Assembly (NCBI RefSeq): GCF_011074885.1 | Contig: NC_054690.1 | Location: 1,369,001 to 1,433,000, forward strand | Reading direction: 5' to 3' | DNA length: 64,000 nucleotides | From: Brettanomyces bruxellensis | Lineage: Eukaryota; Ascomycota; Pichiomycetes; Pichiales; Pichiaceae | Part shown: positions 43,628-55,567 of the stretch, one piece after another | Position numbering within the stretch: the first letter of the stretch is position 1 | Layout of the letters: each line of letters opens with the position of its first letter | Program-made: the position numbers and the translations under genes | The notes under the pieces: generated by a model | What the model saw: only the letters and a program-made list of their open reading frames with translations | What the model was told of the DNA's origin: nothing | Database searches by the model: none

Positions 43628-46537
43628 TCATATAGCTAGCAAACTAACAACCTCCCGACTAACCGGCTTTCTTTTCCTGGATTTAGACGATTTCGACGTT
43701 TCTTTGGAAACAGGAGATGCAGATCTTTTACGTTTTCCTGCTCGTTTGGATTCTTTGCCATTAGCAGTCTTCTGAGAACCCTGCTCATGCTTATTTTCCA
43801 ACTCCCGAAGCTCTTTCTCACACTTATCAATCTCCTCCTGCTTCTGCTCTATCTCGTTTAAAGTATTTCTTAGTTGCTCTTGCTGATCACTTATCCTCTG
43901 CATTTGCACAGTTATCGAATTGTCAAGACTCAAGCAAAATTCATTCGCCTCCTCTAGTTTTTGCTGTTTAGCTGCTATTTCCTCCTTCAAGGCTTCCATT
44001 CTTGCCTTTCGATAATCTTCTGCTGACATAGGCTTCGATTCATTCTCATCCATGTTTTGCTTCTTTTTCTTTCTCTCTTCCAGTTCAACTATGTAACTGC
44101 GAAGCTTCTCTATGTCTCGTTCCTTCATCGCTAACTGCTCTGCTGCACTTTTCTCAACGCTTTCATTAGTTTCTTCGGCCATGTCATCATCACTTAGCTC
44201 AAGTATCAGATCGTTCTTCCAGTTTGTATTATTAAATGGAATGCCTGCTTTATTTTCGCTGATAATATCAATGCCTTGTTCATTTTGTTCGATCGGAACA
44301 CCGCTCTCTACCTGCTTTATTTCGGCTGGAGATGTTCTAAATATTTCCTTTTCACTCTTTGGTATTTCAGCCATTTTATTTTCGTTATTGGACATTTTTA
44401 TTTGCTTAACGGTCTTTCCAGCCATATCCAGCTCCTTAAGCTCATTTTTTGCTGGTGTTTCTGGTTGATTGATCAGACTCTCAACAGCTTTTGATTTATC
44501 AATATCCTTCTTATCTAGAACTTCTGGCTTATCAATATCCTTTTTATCTGGCACTTTTAATGTATCCATATCCTTCTTATCTGGAACTTTCTCATCTGAC
44601 ACCTTTGATCTATCAGTCTCATTTTTGTCTAGCTCTTCCTGTTTCTCAATCTCCTTCTTATCTAAGCCCTCCTGCTTTTCAATCACATTCTTAACCGGCT
44701 CCTCCTTCTCCTCAAAATCTTTACTCTCCAGCATTTTTTGTTTCTCTTGAATTTCCTTCGCAAGGATTTTTGTTCCCTCTTGAGCTTTTCCACTGATCAA
44801 GCTATTTGGCCTGCTTATTGCCTCGAGAGTTTCCATATTATTATTATTTTTCTCTTCATCACCATCAAAATTACTGTTAACTGTGTCATCAAGCTCTATC
44901 TTCGGCTTGATGTTGGTAATATTCAATCCTGCTGGTTCAGTGAACAAATCAGGTAAATTTGAGATACGTTTCATCTTGCGGGTTAATGGAACTCTTTTTT
45001 TGTGTACTATTGGAATATGCATATACCAGAATAGTTGCTCTAAAAAGACCGGATCGCAACCAGAATCCTCTAGAATTTGCTCATATCCGTATCCTAGTCT
45101 CCTCAAGCTTTCTATAGCCTCAATTACCGGATCTGTGGGATGCTTCACAAGAAGCGATTTATACATAATGGCCTTCTTCTGGAGTTGGACGCTAGCATCT
45201 AATCTTGAGTCACTAGAATTTCCATCATTCTGCTGTGCGGCTTTTAATACTCCTGGCATCGAGCCGTTCAATATGGCCATTTGTGAAGCGGCAATACTTT
45301 TTGATTGTTCAGCAGCTCTTCCAAGAATATTGATACCATTTGTTGACTTTGAGGTCTCTGGAGTTGGCTTTGTATTTAATGTAGAAACTGTTTTTGCTTC
45401 TGATTTCACATTTAAATTTGTTTCTGGTTTTGTGTCCATCTTTGGATTTATATCTATAGTTGTCTTTGCAGTTGGAGTTGCAATTTTATTTTCATTTGCA
45501 TTTGCATTTGCATTTGCATTTGTATTTGTGTTTGTATTTGCATTTGCATTTGCATTTGGTTTTGCATTTGTATTTGCACTTGGTGCGGTATTAACATTTG
45601 CATTTGCATTTGCATTTGGTTTTGCGTTAGCATTTGTATTTGGTTTTGCATTAAAATTTGTACTTAATGTGGTATTAACATTTATACTTGATGCAGCATT
45701 CACCTTTGTCTTCGAACCAGCATTAATCTTTGCATTTGCCTCCGTAGCTGGATTTGCATTTGATTCCACGCTCATTTTTGCATTTACGTTCGCACTAGCT
45801 TCTGTGACTTGTCCTACATCTTGGGCTTGAACTGCTGTCTGAGCTGCTTGATCAGCTTTTTGTATTAGATCAGTTTTTTGCGTTTGATCAGCTTTTTGTG
45901 TTTGATCGGTTTTCTGTGTTTGAACTGCCACCTGTGCTTGAACTGCCACCTGTGCTTGAACTGCCACCTGTGCTTGAACTGCCTTCTGTTCTTCATCTGT
46001 ACTTTGTGGTTGTCCTGCTTCTTGCCCCTTAGACACATTTCCATACATACTTCCTTTCACAGTTGCATTTGCATTTCCATCTCGTTCTGAGCATGAACTT
46101 GCACTAGTATTGGCATTTCCATCTATAATACCGCCTACCTTGGCAGTGAGGCTCGAGTTTGCACTTGAGTTTGTCACAGGACCTGTTCTCACACTTGTAT
46201 TTGTACCAATGCTAGAACTTCTGCTTGAATTAGTGTTTGCACTAGAATCGTTCCTGCTTCCAGTATTAATCCTTTTATAGTTCGGCCCATATGCCTGATC
46301 TTGTGACAAGTGTGAATTGTATGGACACCGACGATTGAATCTGGTCCGCCCCGTTGAAGGATTACCAGTTTCACTATTTTTCTTGAGCGGCACAATATCA
46401 CCATATGATTCATTTCCGCTGAATTTTCTTTTCCTGTATCCACCACCATTATCCCTGGAGTCTGTATAGCTTTTACTGCTGTCTGCCGGACCTTCATAGT
46501 GAGGTCTAATCTGATCTCCGGGTTGGTTGTTGTTCAT
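43628..46537 (-). CDS. Repeat-rich coiled-coil protein of unknown function
   Basis: 969 aa from the ATG at 46535-46537; a longer frame starts with TTG. Not recognised. The N-terminal half is low complexity: N/S-rich, then AVQAQV and QTQKTD repeats, then long alternating Asn-Ala/Thr runs. An ordered block at about residues 460-550 contains LRRLGYGYEQILEDSGCDPV and FLEQLFWYMHIPIVHKKR. A charged repeat region with KKDIDK units follows. A long coiled coil lies at about 790-930, and a basic tail (GKRKRSASP, KSRKRKPVS) could be a nuclear signal. Only the ordered block offers a handle for homology; a nuclear location is inference. Confidence 0.75.
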   Translation of the reverse strand: MNNNQPGDQIRPHYEGPADSSKSYTDSRDNGGGYRKRKFSGNESYGDIVPLKKNSETGNPSTGRTRFNRRCPYNSHLSQDQAYGPNYKRINTGSRNDSSANTNSSRSSSIGTNTSVRTGPVTNSSANSSLTAKVGGIIDGNANTSASSCSERDGNANATVKGSMYGNVSKGQEAGQPQSTDEEQKAVQAQVAVQAQVAVQAQVAVQTQKTDQTQKADQTQKTDLIQKADQAAQTAVQAQDVGQVTEASANVNAKMSVESNANPATEANAKINAGSKTKVNAASSINVNTTLSTNFNAKPNTNANAKPNANANANVNTAPSANTNAKPNANANANTNTNTNANANANANENKIATPTAKTTIDINPKMDTKPETNLNVKSEAKTVSTLNTKPTPETSKSTNGINILGRAAEQSKSIAASQMAILNGSMPGVLKAAQQNDGNSSDSRLDASVQLQKKAIMYKSLLVKHPTDPVIEAIESLRRLGYGYEQILEDSGCDPVFLEQLFWYMHIPIVHKKRVPLTRKMKRISNLPDLFTEPAGLNITNIKPKIELDDTVNSNFDGDEEKNNNNMETLEAISRPNSLISGKAQEGTKILAKEIQEKQKMLESKDFEEKEEPVKNVIEKQEGLDKKEIEKQEELDKNETDRSKVSDEKVPDKKDMDTLKVPDKKDIDKPEVLDKKDIDKSKAVESLINQPETPAKNELKELDMAGKTVKQIKMSNNENKMAEIPKSEKEIFRTSPAEIKQVESGVPIEQNEQGIDIISENKAGIPFNNTNWKNDLILELSDDDMAEETNESVEKSAAEQLAMKERDIEKLRSYIVELEERKKKKQNMDENESKPMSAEDYRKARMEALKEEIAAKQQKLEEANEFCLSLDNSITVQMQRISDQQEQLRNTLNEIEQKQEEIDKCEKELRELENKHEQGSQKTANGKESKRAGKRKRSASPVSKETSKSSKSRKRKPVSREVVSLLAI
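45480..45660 (-). repeat. Hexanucleotide repeat encoding Asn-Ala/Thr runs
   Basis: Many tandem TTTGCA and TTTGTA units on the + strand (sense GCAAAT and ACAAAT) encode alternating Ala-Asn and Thr-Asn. The 6-bp period keeps the frame during length change. Confidence 0.9.
45921..45992 (-). repeat. 18-bp tandem repeat (four units)
   Basis: Units starting at 45921, 45939, 45957 and 45975 share TGAACTGCC; the first three are identical and encode AVQAQV. Confidence 0.9.
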
Positions 46538-47051
46538 TGTAGATAATGAAGTCACAAGATAAGTTTGAACCAAAAAAAGCTGGACAAGAGTATTATTTTG
46601 TACTTAGTTGATACCTGCAGCACCTTGTCCTCTAATATGCCTCGGCGATCTATGGGTGGGTTTGCTTTTCGACTCGTAAATGTTGAAATGAAGTATAATG
46701 TATATACATTCCCTTTTGAGGGAAGGGTTTGATTCAGAAACTGAAGCCTTTTTTTATGTCTATTTTTCCCCCTCTCAGTGTTTTCTATTTGAATTTAATT
46801 TTTATTTATTCCTAATTTTTTCCCTCCCCTCATTTTTCAATATTTATTATTTTTTGATCTTCTTGAGGGTGTGGCTTAACAACTCATGTCTATATCACAT
46901 TTACGTCGTTCCCACATCTACAACAAACATACTATTGCACCCGAGTACTGATAGAGGGGTGATCCACATTTTTGCAGCGTGAATTACGAGTTGCTTGGAT
47001 AAATCAGGTGACCGGACACACATTTTAAACTTGATACGACAAAATTTCAGC
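46538..47051. other. Divergent promoter to BZZ1
   Basis: About 510 bp; pyrimidine-rich + strand at 46740-46870. No element identified. Confidence 0.55.
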
Positions 47052-48989
47052 ATGGACAACATTAGCATAGGAAATGAGATCAAGGATGGGTTTGAGCGTA
47101 CAGACAAGTGGGTGAAAGCGAACTTGACATGGCTAAGCGAAATAGAGACATTCTACAGACAGAGAGCGACCATTGAGAAGGAATACGCGGAAAAAATGAA
47201 GCAGTTGACTTCAGCAGCATTTAAAAAGAAAGCGGAAGAAACAGCGACGTTAAGTGTTGGAGAAAAGCCATTGGTGACACCAGGATCGCTTGAAAGTGCA
47301 AGTATGGTGGCGTGGAACGAGGTTCTTACACAGACGGAGAACATGGCGAAAAAAAGAGCTCAGTTAGGGCGAGATTTGGAGACGAGAGTGGCATCGGAAG
47401 TTAGATCAGTGCAGGAAAGATACGAGAGGTTGAGGCAGAGATGGAAGCAGGCAAACGAGAGTCTGGTGAAGGCAAAAGAGAAGGAGCGGGCAAATCTAAT
47501 GAGCAAGAAGAAGGCTTATGACGAAAAATGTCAGTCGATGGAAAACCAGCGTGCGAAAAGTGAGAAAAACAGCAGTAGCAAGAATGCAGATAGATACAAG
47601 AAGAAAGAGAAGGAGATGTACATCAGCAAGAATGAGTACATCATGGGGTTGAGTGTGGCGAACAGATTGAAGGACAAATACTATTACCAGGACGTGCCGG
47701 AGGTGTTGGATGGATTGCAGAGTGTGAATGAGGCCAAGGTGAGTGCACTAAACGGATTGCTTCTTGTGGAATCGTACTTGGAGAGGCAGTGTAACGAGAA
47801 TTGCAGCCGGTGCCTGAAGGATGCAGACGGTGTGATAAAGCAGAACATCCCTCGCTTGGACAGTGCGATGTTTGTAAAGCATAATGTTGGCGGGTGGAAG
47901 GAGCCGGCAGACTTCCAGTTTGAGCCATCACCAATCTGGCATGATGATGAAACGATGGCTGTGGAAGGAGATGCCGAGCTGGAGCAGCTTAAAGAGCGAC
48001 TTGGCGGTGCAAGCTTGCGGTACGAGCGGTACGAGCAGACCTGCACGGCCGAGAAACAGCAGGTTGGCGAGGTTCTTGAGGAGAGAAAGCAGGTTTTGGG
48101 AGGAGACATTGGCCGCAGTGTTGAGGTCAGGAAGAAAGATGCGTATCTGGAGTTTGAGAAGTTGCTTTTCCGCTCGATTTCCATGCTTGAGCAATTCAGC
48201 AAGGATGATAGTGAGCGGGTGCGTTCCGAGGTTGAGATTGAGACCATACAGACTGCAACTGAAGGAAAGGACATGACTATTTCACAGAAGGTGGTGCAGC
48301 CCCAAAAATCATCACGGTTCGGCTTATTTCACCACCGGAGGCGGAACGGAGCCAAAGATACCGCCGGTAATTCTGGAAACGGCGATTCTTCGATGTCGGC
48401 AAGCGATTTGCAAAGTGTGACGAGTTCTGTCAGCAAACTCTCACTCAAAGGAGCCGGAAGGACCAAATCGCGACTTTTCGGGGGAAAAGCCATTGGCAGG
48501 TTTCTTTCCTCAACCGGAAACGAGTCAAGGAACAGTTCTATGTCTAACTTCAGCTCCGAAAGTGCCGAAAGTGGTGCCGGATACGCAAAAGCAAGATTTC
48601 CATACGAGGCAAAAGACGAAGACGAGATCAGTATTCAGGCTGGCGAAACGTTATCGGTCTTACAGATGGATGATGGGTCTGGCTGGACGCAAGTGCACAC
48701 TCCAGACGGCAGTTCCGGTCTGGTGCCGACTACATACATTGAGATTATTCCAAGAAGAACCTCACAGACGAAAAAAGTCGGTCCTCAAGTCGCACCTAGA
48801 CGCCACGGCAAGAAAATTGTATACATGCAGGCCTTGTACGATTATCAGGCGCGTGGTTCTGATGAGCTAAGCATAAAGGCTGGTGATAAAATCGTTGTAA
48901 CGAGTAAGGATGATGGATCTGGGTGGACTGAAGGTCAGTTAAATGGCTCTACGGGTCTTTTTCCAACTAGTTATGCCAAGAGTGTTTAG
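47052..48989 (+). CDS. BZZ1: F-BAR and double-SH3 actin regulator Bzz1
   Basis: 645 aa from the ATG at 47052 (S. cerevisiae 633); an in-frame TTG extension at 46995 is rejected because MDNISIGNEIKDGF matches the yeast start. The F-BAR domain covers about residues 1-270, including VAWNEVLTQTENM and YYYQDVPEVLDGLQSVNEAK. SH3-1 is at about 511-570 (ARFPYEAKDEDEIS...GLVPTTYIEI) and SH3-2 at about 590-645 (ALYDYQARGSDELS...GLFPTSYAKSV). Bzz1 binds Las17/WASP and remodels membranes during endocytic vesicle scission. Confidence 0.96.
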   Translation: MDNISIGNEIKDGFERTDKWVKANLTWLSEIETFYRQRATIEKEYAEKMKQLTSAAFKKKAEETATLSVGEKPLVTPGSLESASMVAWNEVLTQTENMAKKRAQLGRDLETRVASEVRSVQERYERLRQRWKQANESLVKAKEKERANLMSKKKAYDEKCQSMENQRAKSEKNSSSKNADRYKKKEKEMYISKNEYIMGLSVANRLKDKYYYQDVPEVLDGLQSVNEAKVSALNGLLLVESYLERQCNENCSRCLKDADGVIKQNIPRLDSAMFVKHNVGGWKEPADFQFEPSPIWHDDETMAVEGDAELEQLKERLGGASLRYERYEQTCTAEKQQVGEVLEERKQVLGGDIGRSVEVRKKDAYLEFEKLLFRSISMLEQFSKDDSERVRSEVEIETIQTATEGKDMTISQKVVQPQKSSRFGLFHHRRRNGAKDTAGNSGNGDSSMSASDLQSVTSSVSKLSLKGAGRTKSRLFGGKAIGRFLSSTGNESRNSSMSNFSSESAESGAGYAKARFPYEAKDEDEISIQAGETLSVLQMDDGSGWTQVHTPDGSSGLVPTTYIEIIPRRTSQTKKVGPQVAPRRHGKKIVYMQALYDYQARGSDELSIKAGDKIVVTSKDDGSGWTEGQLNGSTGLFPTSYAKSV

Positions 48990-51339
48990 GTAGAGCTAGA
49001 ATCTATATTATTGTGCACTTAGTGGGGCCATCTTACACTACTGGGCTTGTATAAAAAATAAAGAGTGTACTATTCATCTGCTTGTGCGATATACGATTGC
49101 TGGCGCCAATTTCTGTATGTGATCGTCACTAAGTGCTTAGAGTGTTTCAAAGGGAAATAAATGTCTGGGTGAAGAGAAATTGTAGACCAAGGAAGTGCGG
49201 AGTGATGAATATGAAATAAGCAAATAAGTGTAGTGAAGTATAGAGTAGGCGAATGTAGAGTAATGAATATGAAGTAAGCATATGCTTAGTGAATAGGAAG
49301 TGATGAAATATAAAGTAAATATAGAGTATGAATGTGAAGTTAGCAAATATAAGCAATGACATTTGAAGTGATTCTAGAGTAAGCCGAGAGTAACGATAAA
49401 CATGCATACCCATGTAATCCTTTGAAATGGGGTTCCTGAATGTAATGCAAGGTGTACCTTGAACTACCCACAAACCTATCCCTACACTAATGTATGATCA
49501 TGCATTTACCTGTGTGTACTTTAATGTTCACCGATATTCGATGTGTAATATAAAGTAATTTGGTTTTAAGTGTGACGCCCATTACTTCATGAAGATTCCC
49601 GTTAAACTAGTATATTGACTGTTCTTAGGGCTAACTAAAGGAAAAGCATAAAAGCAAAAGGTCTAAATAAGGAATCACAAAGAACTAAATAAGAAAGCAC
49701 AAGGTACTAAATAAAAAGGAAAAACGCACATGCTTTAATACCTTTAATCCTTATGAGGAATGCTTTCTCGGCATAAACAAGACGGGGCAGTGATGTATCG
49801 ACACGACTGTCGACCAATATATTATACGATATACCTATTTGCTTTGATATTGATTGAAATTGTTTTTTTGCATATCCATACTTTGTTCAACATCCACATC
49901 ATACTTATTTCTCTATTGCCCATCTGTATAGAGGTCTGATTCTATCTGTCAACCTATGTAATGTCTTAAAGAGATGAAAATAAAGAAAGAATATCCGTAA
50001 CTTACCATTTCTCCTTATTTTTGCATTCGCAGTTTTTTGCATCCATATTAACCATACTCCAATCTCATCGCAAAGGGACCGACGGGAAAGATAACTAGTG
50101 AAAGTCACCCTTTTTCGGCATCGGCTATCCTCAGGCACAAGCAGGCATGCTTGATAGATTCACGAGTGCTTGTAGCTAAAGTAGGCAACACTGCCCGTTT
50201 GTTCGGCTATATCCTTTGAATTACTATTGCCAACTAGAGCCTATAATCGAGAATTTTGTTTGATCAGTCCAAAACCTCACTCCAGTCAAAAGTAAGATCA
50301 CCTTTTATGAAATGCGCTTGATGTTTTGTGAATCATCTACTGTCATATCGCTGTTGCATCCCATCATTAACTCGTAAAGCGATGCTCTAACAGGCTACTA
50401 CGTAATGATGAAGGTCATGCTTTTGTATAAAAGGAAGGAAATTACACCTTCCTGTTTCGTAAAGATAGCCCGCATTCCTTGCGGGCAAAATAATTATCCG
50501 TATTTTCGATAAAACCAACCGAGGTTTAATAATCCACCATTTCATAGAGTTCGTATCTGGTGTAATATCCGAGTTTAAATCGCTGATTCAGAATATCTTT
50601 CCCAATGAATCCATTTCACTGGGTAGGCAAGGTCTGGGATGATGTTAGTAATCGCAATATTCGAATTGCAATGCAAAACGCTTCTTCGTTTTCTCTCTTT
50701 AAGAATATATATATTGTTCATTTTATAAAGCAGGTCAGTAATCTGTTTGTTCCATGTTGCTCGGTTTCAATTCGTTTGGGCAATTAGTTGTTCATTTTAA
50801 TTGTGTGGAAACGAAGAGGAAAACACGCGCTAAAGGGGGAAAAGTGAGTACTTTTATACCGCTGATAAAAAAAGATTGGATACGAAAATAAGATTGCAGA
50901 AATGAGGAGAAACGAGAAAAAATGATTGAGGAAAAAATAATTTCAAGAATGAAAACGCGAAAAACAGATAGACGCCTCATAATCAATTTCCCCTTTCAGC
51001 AAATAGGGATTTTGTTGACAGTAATTTATCCAACTAAACCCAACACCAAAATAAGTACTAAATTTGATATTAATATGAAAACTAAACTATACCAAACGGG
51101 TATTGAAACAAATACCAAATGCTTAAGGGAAAAACGGAATAATATACGAGAGTGATCAAATACCATGCATAGACTCTGCATTTCTTGCTGTTCAATGTAA
51201 AAGTGCAAAACGATCTAAAAACGTCAACGGAAATGAAATATGCTCTTTTTTTGTCATGGTCTCTGTAAAAAGCAAAGGTTAAAGCAATTAAGAAATCCTA
51301 AATAAGGCGAACAAAAATGTGGGAAAAAGGCAAAATAAA
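48990..51339. other. Long gene-free spacer
   Basis: 2.35 kb. Contains loose GAA/TGAA/AGTA-type simple sequence at 49190-49390 and a pair of strong hairpins at 50432-50486. No coding frame or tRNA supported. Confidence 0.6.
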
Positions 51340-52392
51340 TTATCTTTGCTTCACCCTATGTCTTTTCTTGGTCACCAAAAATTCGTTAAACTTCTCTGGG
51401 TGAATTCTTTTGACGTGATTTGTCAAATGGTCTGACCTCTTAAACTTTATAACGCAAAATGGACACACATACTTGGTTAATTTCAAATGCACACAGTCAA
51501 TATGCCTTTTGATCTGTGATCTCTGTTTAAAAACTTTCTTACAACGTGGGCATTCGTGTCTGTGATTATCATGTGTGGTTCTTTCCACCTTCATGACACT
51601 CTTTAGGCTCCTAAAGCTTCTCTCATCTTCTTTAAAATGTATTCCTACTTTCTTTTTTTTCTTTCTCAGACGCTTTTTTGGGGTGATACCTTCATTTTCA
51701 TCTTCAGGATACTCCTCACCTAAATCTGAGATGGTCCTGCCAGTTCTCAATCTTGGTGCCGGCTTCAATTCTATTTTAAGATCATTAAATTCTGTTTGTT
51801 TTGGAGTAGTACTCTCTGTATCTTCGAGGTTGAGCATAGACAACTGTTCTGTTTCACCGCGTATGTTCGGATATGATGGGAGCATTCCTATGACTGTTAA
51901 AACCCTGTTTGTACTTTCAGGGGTATCAACGTCAAAAAATTTGTCTCCAATTCTGAAGTCATCAACTTCCTCATAGGATGTGGAGAGGGAGTGGCCAAAT
52001 GCGGAGGATTGAGGGGTGTCAAAGTTAGTTGATTCTGCTTCTGAACTTTCTGTATCAGTATAGTGTATGGGTGTATATTGGGGGTCCTCGTGAACACTGA
52101 ATCTATGTGTGGGACCCATATTTGTAGGTAATGCATAGGTGTATATATCGTTAAAGGAGGACCACGTGTTGTCGTTCGACTGACTGGACACGAAGTTATC
52201 TCTTGTCCTCGGAGTGCTCAATGTGCTTCTCATTTCAGAAATTATATCCATTCCCGAGCTAGCAGGTATGTTCGAAGGATTAGAAGGGAGTTGATTCGCA
52301 TAAAGGAAAGGAAGTTCCGATGCTGAAGACGATGGTCTGGAACTCATGAGTTGGGTATGGTTCACCCCATTAAATATTGATGTGAACTCCAT
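51340..52392 (-). CDS. C2H2 zinc-finger transcription factor
   Basis: 350 aa from the ATG at 52390-52392; the longer frame starts with TTG and is not supported. The N-terminal two thirds are serine/threonine-rich and disordered. A basic patch KKRLRKKKKK precedes two adjacent C2H2 fingers near the C-terminus: CPRCKKVFKQRSQIKRHIDC and CPFCVIKFKRSDHLTNHVKR. RSD(H) and RSQ at the recognition-helix positions suggest GC-containing targets, but the ortholog is not recognised. Long spacers on both sides fit a regulated gene. Confidence 0.8.
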   Translation of the reverse strand: MEFTSIFNGVNHTQLMSSRPSSSASELPFLYANQLPSNPSNIPASSGMDIISEMRSTLSTPRTRDNFVSSQSNDNTWSSFNDIYTYALPTNMGPTHRFSVHEDPQYTPIHYTDTESSEAESTNFDTPQSSAFGHSLSTSYEEVDDFRIGDKFFDVDTPESTNRVLTVIGMLPSYPNIRGETEQLSMLNLEDTESTTPKQTEFNDLKIELKPAPRLRTGRTISDLGEEYPEDENEGITPKKRLRKKKKKVGIHFKEDERSFRSLKSVMKVERTTHDNHRHECPRCKKVFKQRSQIKRHIDCVHLKLTKYVCPFCVIKFKRSDHLTNHVKRIHPEKFNEFLVTKKRHRVKQR

Positions 52393-55300
52393 CTGGCATA
52401 GAGAGAAGGAGTGAGCAACGATGAGTGGGTAATGGAGATGATGTGGGTATGAGATGCAACAGTGAAAGATGCACCAAAGCAAACGAGCTCACTCTGTAAC
52501 CTCTTATGTTATGACAATTGGTTTAGGGAATGTACGAGCAAAAATAATGTCAACAAGAATGAATGAAAAATGAAGGTTAATTAGCCCCATATTTATAATT
52601 GATGCGTTTTTATTTTTGAAAATATAAATTGAAATACAAATGATTCGAATTGCAGATATGTAACTAAAGGAAAAAGCAGGTAATTATTGATTATTGTAAA
52701 AGTGAAGGTGCGGTGGTAAATGACATTTTGCGCATACAAGTGTGAACGCATGAGGGAGACAAAAGCGTACTTAGTGTGCGGCGAGGCTGGGTAGCGCATG
52801 GGGGAAAAGTATTGTGACAATATGGCGGAAAGCAAAAAGTGGCTCGAGCGCCAAGACAAAAAGCTGTTCAAGTCAACAAGAGAAAAGAATGCAGGAAGAG
52901 CAAAAAAAAAAAAGTGTGTACTCTACATATATGAATAACAACAAAGAAACAAATGCATAGACTAATAAGCCGCTTGTTGAAACCGCCTATTTTTAATTAC
53001 TAAACTCTATCGAAATGCTCTCCAAATTTATTGTGACAACATAATGGAGTTACAATAATATTAAAAAAGGGGTCCATTCGTCAACATGATCAATGAGTTC
53101 GGTTTAATTAATACAGTGCAAACAAGTGGATTCGCCAGTATGCATAAGCAAATCCTCCTTTTGGGATTTCTGTAAAATGAATAATAGCGGTAGCAACTCT
53201 TGCAATGCAGATCGTGCCATGGTAACACTACCACAATGTGCATTGTATTGATCACGTATAGTTTATGCATTATTTTGTTAATGTGATTTCTGCGTATTTT
53301 TATAGGACACCGACAGAAAGATAGCGCCGTATCAAACCCCTTTCCTTTTTTGTCAAATTGTGCGCATTTTTTCCACATAGCCTAACGTAAACAAAACCTA
53401 GTAGCTTCACTTGCCGAACTGCATTTTCCCTCAACACAAATACATTTTTTACAATATAAAACTTCCAGCATCAATACATGTCCATCATTAGCTTACTGCT
53501 TTTGATTTTTCGTTAGGTCTGGTCATATCTCCACATTCATAATTTGAAGTTCTGCCTCATATTTGCATAATTGAACTCTCTGTTTGGGTTCGTTTGGTAT
53601 TTGTTTGTTTTGTATTCGTACACCCGTGCAATTATTTATTATACATGCCTTCTATTGAAATTTACAGTATTGCATTGCATATGTGACCCCTCCTCTCCTT
53701 CCAAGCGATTTTTTTTTTCCTGACTTGGTGTGCCGTGATCAATATGCTATTATAGATATACTGTGACAGGTACTTGTAATTGGCTTTGCTTTTCGGATTC
53801 AATCTGCATTATAATTGATAACCACTATTTTAAATCTCTCTTGTTTTGCCGACAATTGCACTCTTCGATAGAAAGTTGTTTCTCCTGCAGACAGACTTAA
53901 TTTTTTTGAATATGCGAATGTGCATTTCTGCTGAAGACGCTGATCCTAATTTCTTTAAAAAGCACTTTTTCAGTTTATTCTTTAAAGCCAGGTAGATAAA
54001 CCTATAATTTTAACTCCCTGCCGCTTTTTACTTTCTATTATCATTCACCTCTCCATATTTTGGTTAGTTATATCAGGATGCTTTACCCCAGGTCTATCCA
54101 TCCAACTTCCCAACACTTTTTCTCGATTTTTCCCCCGATTTTATCGAGTTGTCACAGTTTATTCTTCTAGCCACATTTCCATTGTTTTGCCCACACTTTT
54201 TTATTGCTTTTCTTCTTATCTTTTTCATACCACCAGATGCTCGCTCGCACTCAATTGCTGTCCCCAAATGATTGAATGTTCTTTTATTCACAGTATTACT
54301 TTTCTCCCGTTATCCGATAAATCTTTTAATCATCTTTTTTTACATCTTTAAATTTGTAACTCCGTTTAGTTACCAAAATTTTCGGTTCAGGAATGTTTGA
54401 ATATTCTTTTTACACGCATTCGTATTTCGGTTTATTACTTTAAAGCCTATACCTGTTTCTGCTGCATTTTTTTCTCCTTTCCTGTCCTATTATTATTCCT
54501 CTCAAATTTGTGCCCTAACAATTCATTGTGCTCGCCCTGTATATATCCTTCCCATTATTCGTTTGCCATTTGGCGATTGTTCATTTATCGGCATAAACCT
54601 TATTTTTCTTATTATCCAGCTTTCATTTTTGTTCTTTTTTTTCTCTCGCTTTTCCTTAACGCTGAATCTCAAATTTTCCCACTGTTGCGGTTTGGTGCAC
54701 ATGCCCGCTTTTTGGGGTGGATGTTTTCTGTCCCATCAATTAAGCTTTGAATCCTAAGCTGTACACACTTTTTAATTATATCTTAAAATTCTTAATTAGA
54801 ACAGAATTGTGAATGCCGTTTAGAGGTTTTTCAGTTCAAAAAGCACGGAAATCTAGCCCACCTGCTGTTGGTTGGCTAATGTAAACTATGAGAAGAATTG
54901 GGCCCCGCGTGTATTTTAATTGCTGCTTTGAATATTGAGCAAGAGTACGATAAAAGCAGACAAAAAAAAAAAAAAAATGGCGAGGCTATTCTTTTGCTCT
55001 TTCGCATTACTGCTGTATATCTCGCTGCGAGAATATTTGGCCTTTATACCTTCTTGTAGATTTTCACTTCTTTTACTTTGATTAAACGAATAATCTTGAT
55101 AGTGTCTCCATTCGCTTAAAGGTCGTCGATTAAAGAAAAAGACATCTTCATCGCTAAAGTTTCCCGCGATAGTGTTTCTGATAAGCCACGTTTGTATTGA
55201 AGTACATAGCGAAGCTTGATTATCACTTTCGAGTACTGTGCGAAGGGTAGGAGTACTTTATTGAAATTATATTTTAGCTTTTACTGGGTTGTCGTTTACA

Positions 55301-55567
55301 TTGGTAATAGCATTAAGGATTGACTATCGGACATTAGTGTTGCATTTGAACATTAGTGCTGTATCCTGGATACAGATAGCAAGCATTGGCAGCAAATAGT
55401 GAAATATCAAGCATTGAACCTTGAACATAAGCGTATAAATAGTGTTGTGTTTGCATCAGCATTGACTTCATTATTGACATCAGCATTTCCTTATATCAGT
55501 ATTGAACATTCGCACATTTTGAATAAGCATCATCTGATACCTCTCAACTACCTGCACGGTCACAGAT
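52393..55567. other. Long gene-free spacer upstream of EIS1
   Basis: 3.2 kb. The + strand from 53400 to 54750 is strongly pyrimidine-rich with many CTTTT and TTTCCC runs; an open frame at 54397-54750 follows from this composition and has no family signature. No RNA gene recognised. Confidence 0.6.

Noticed and set aside
44883..45830. 315-aa + strand frame rich in Phe/Ala
   Set aside because: Antisense of the Asn-Ala hexanucleotide repeats in the unknown coiled-coil gene.
46995..47051. N-terminal extension of BZZ1
   Set aside because: Starts at TTG and adds residues absent from the family; ATG at 47052 gives the conserved start.
54397..54750. 117-aa + strand hydrophobic frame
   Set aside because: Product of the pyrimidine-rich sequence (Phe/Leu/Ser codons); no membrane-protein family pattern.
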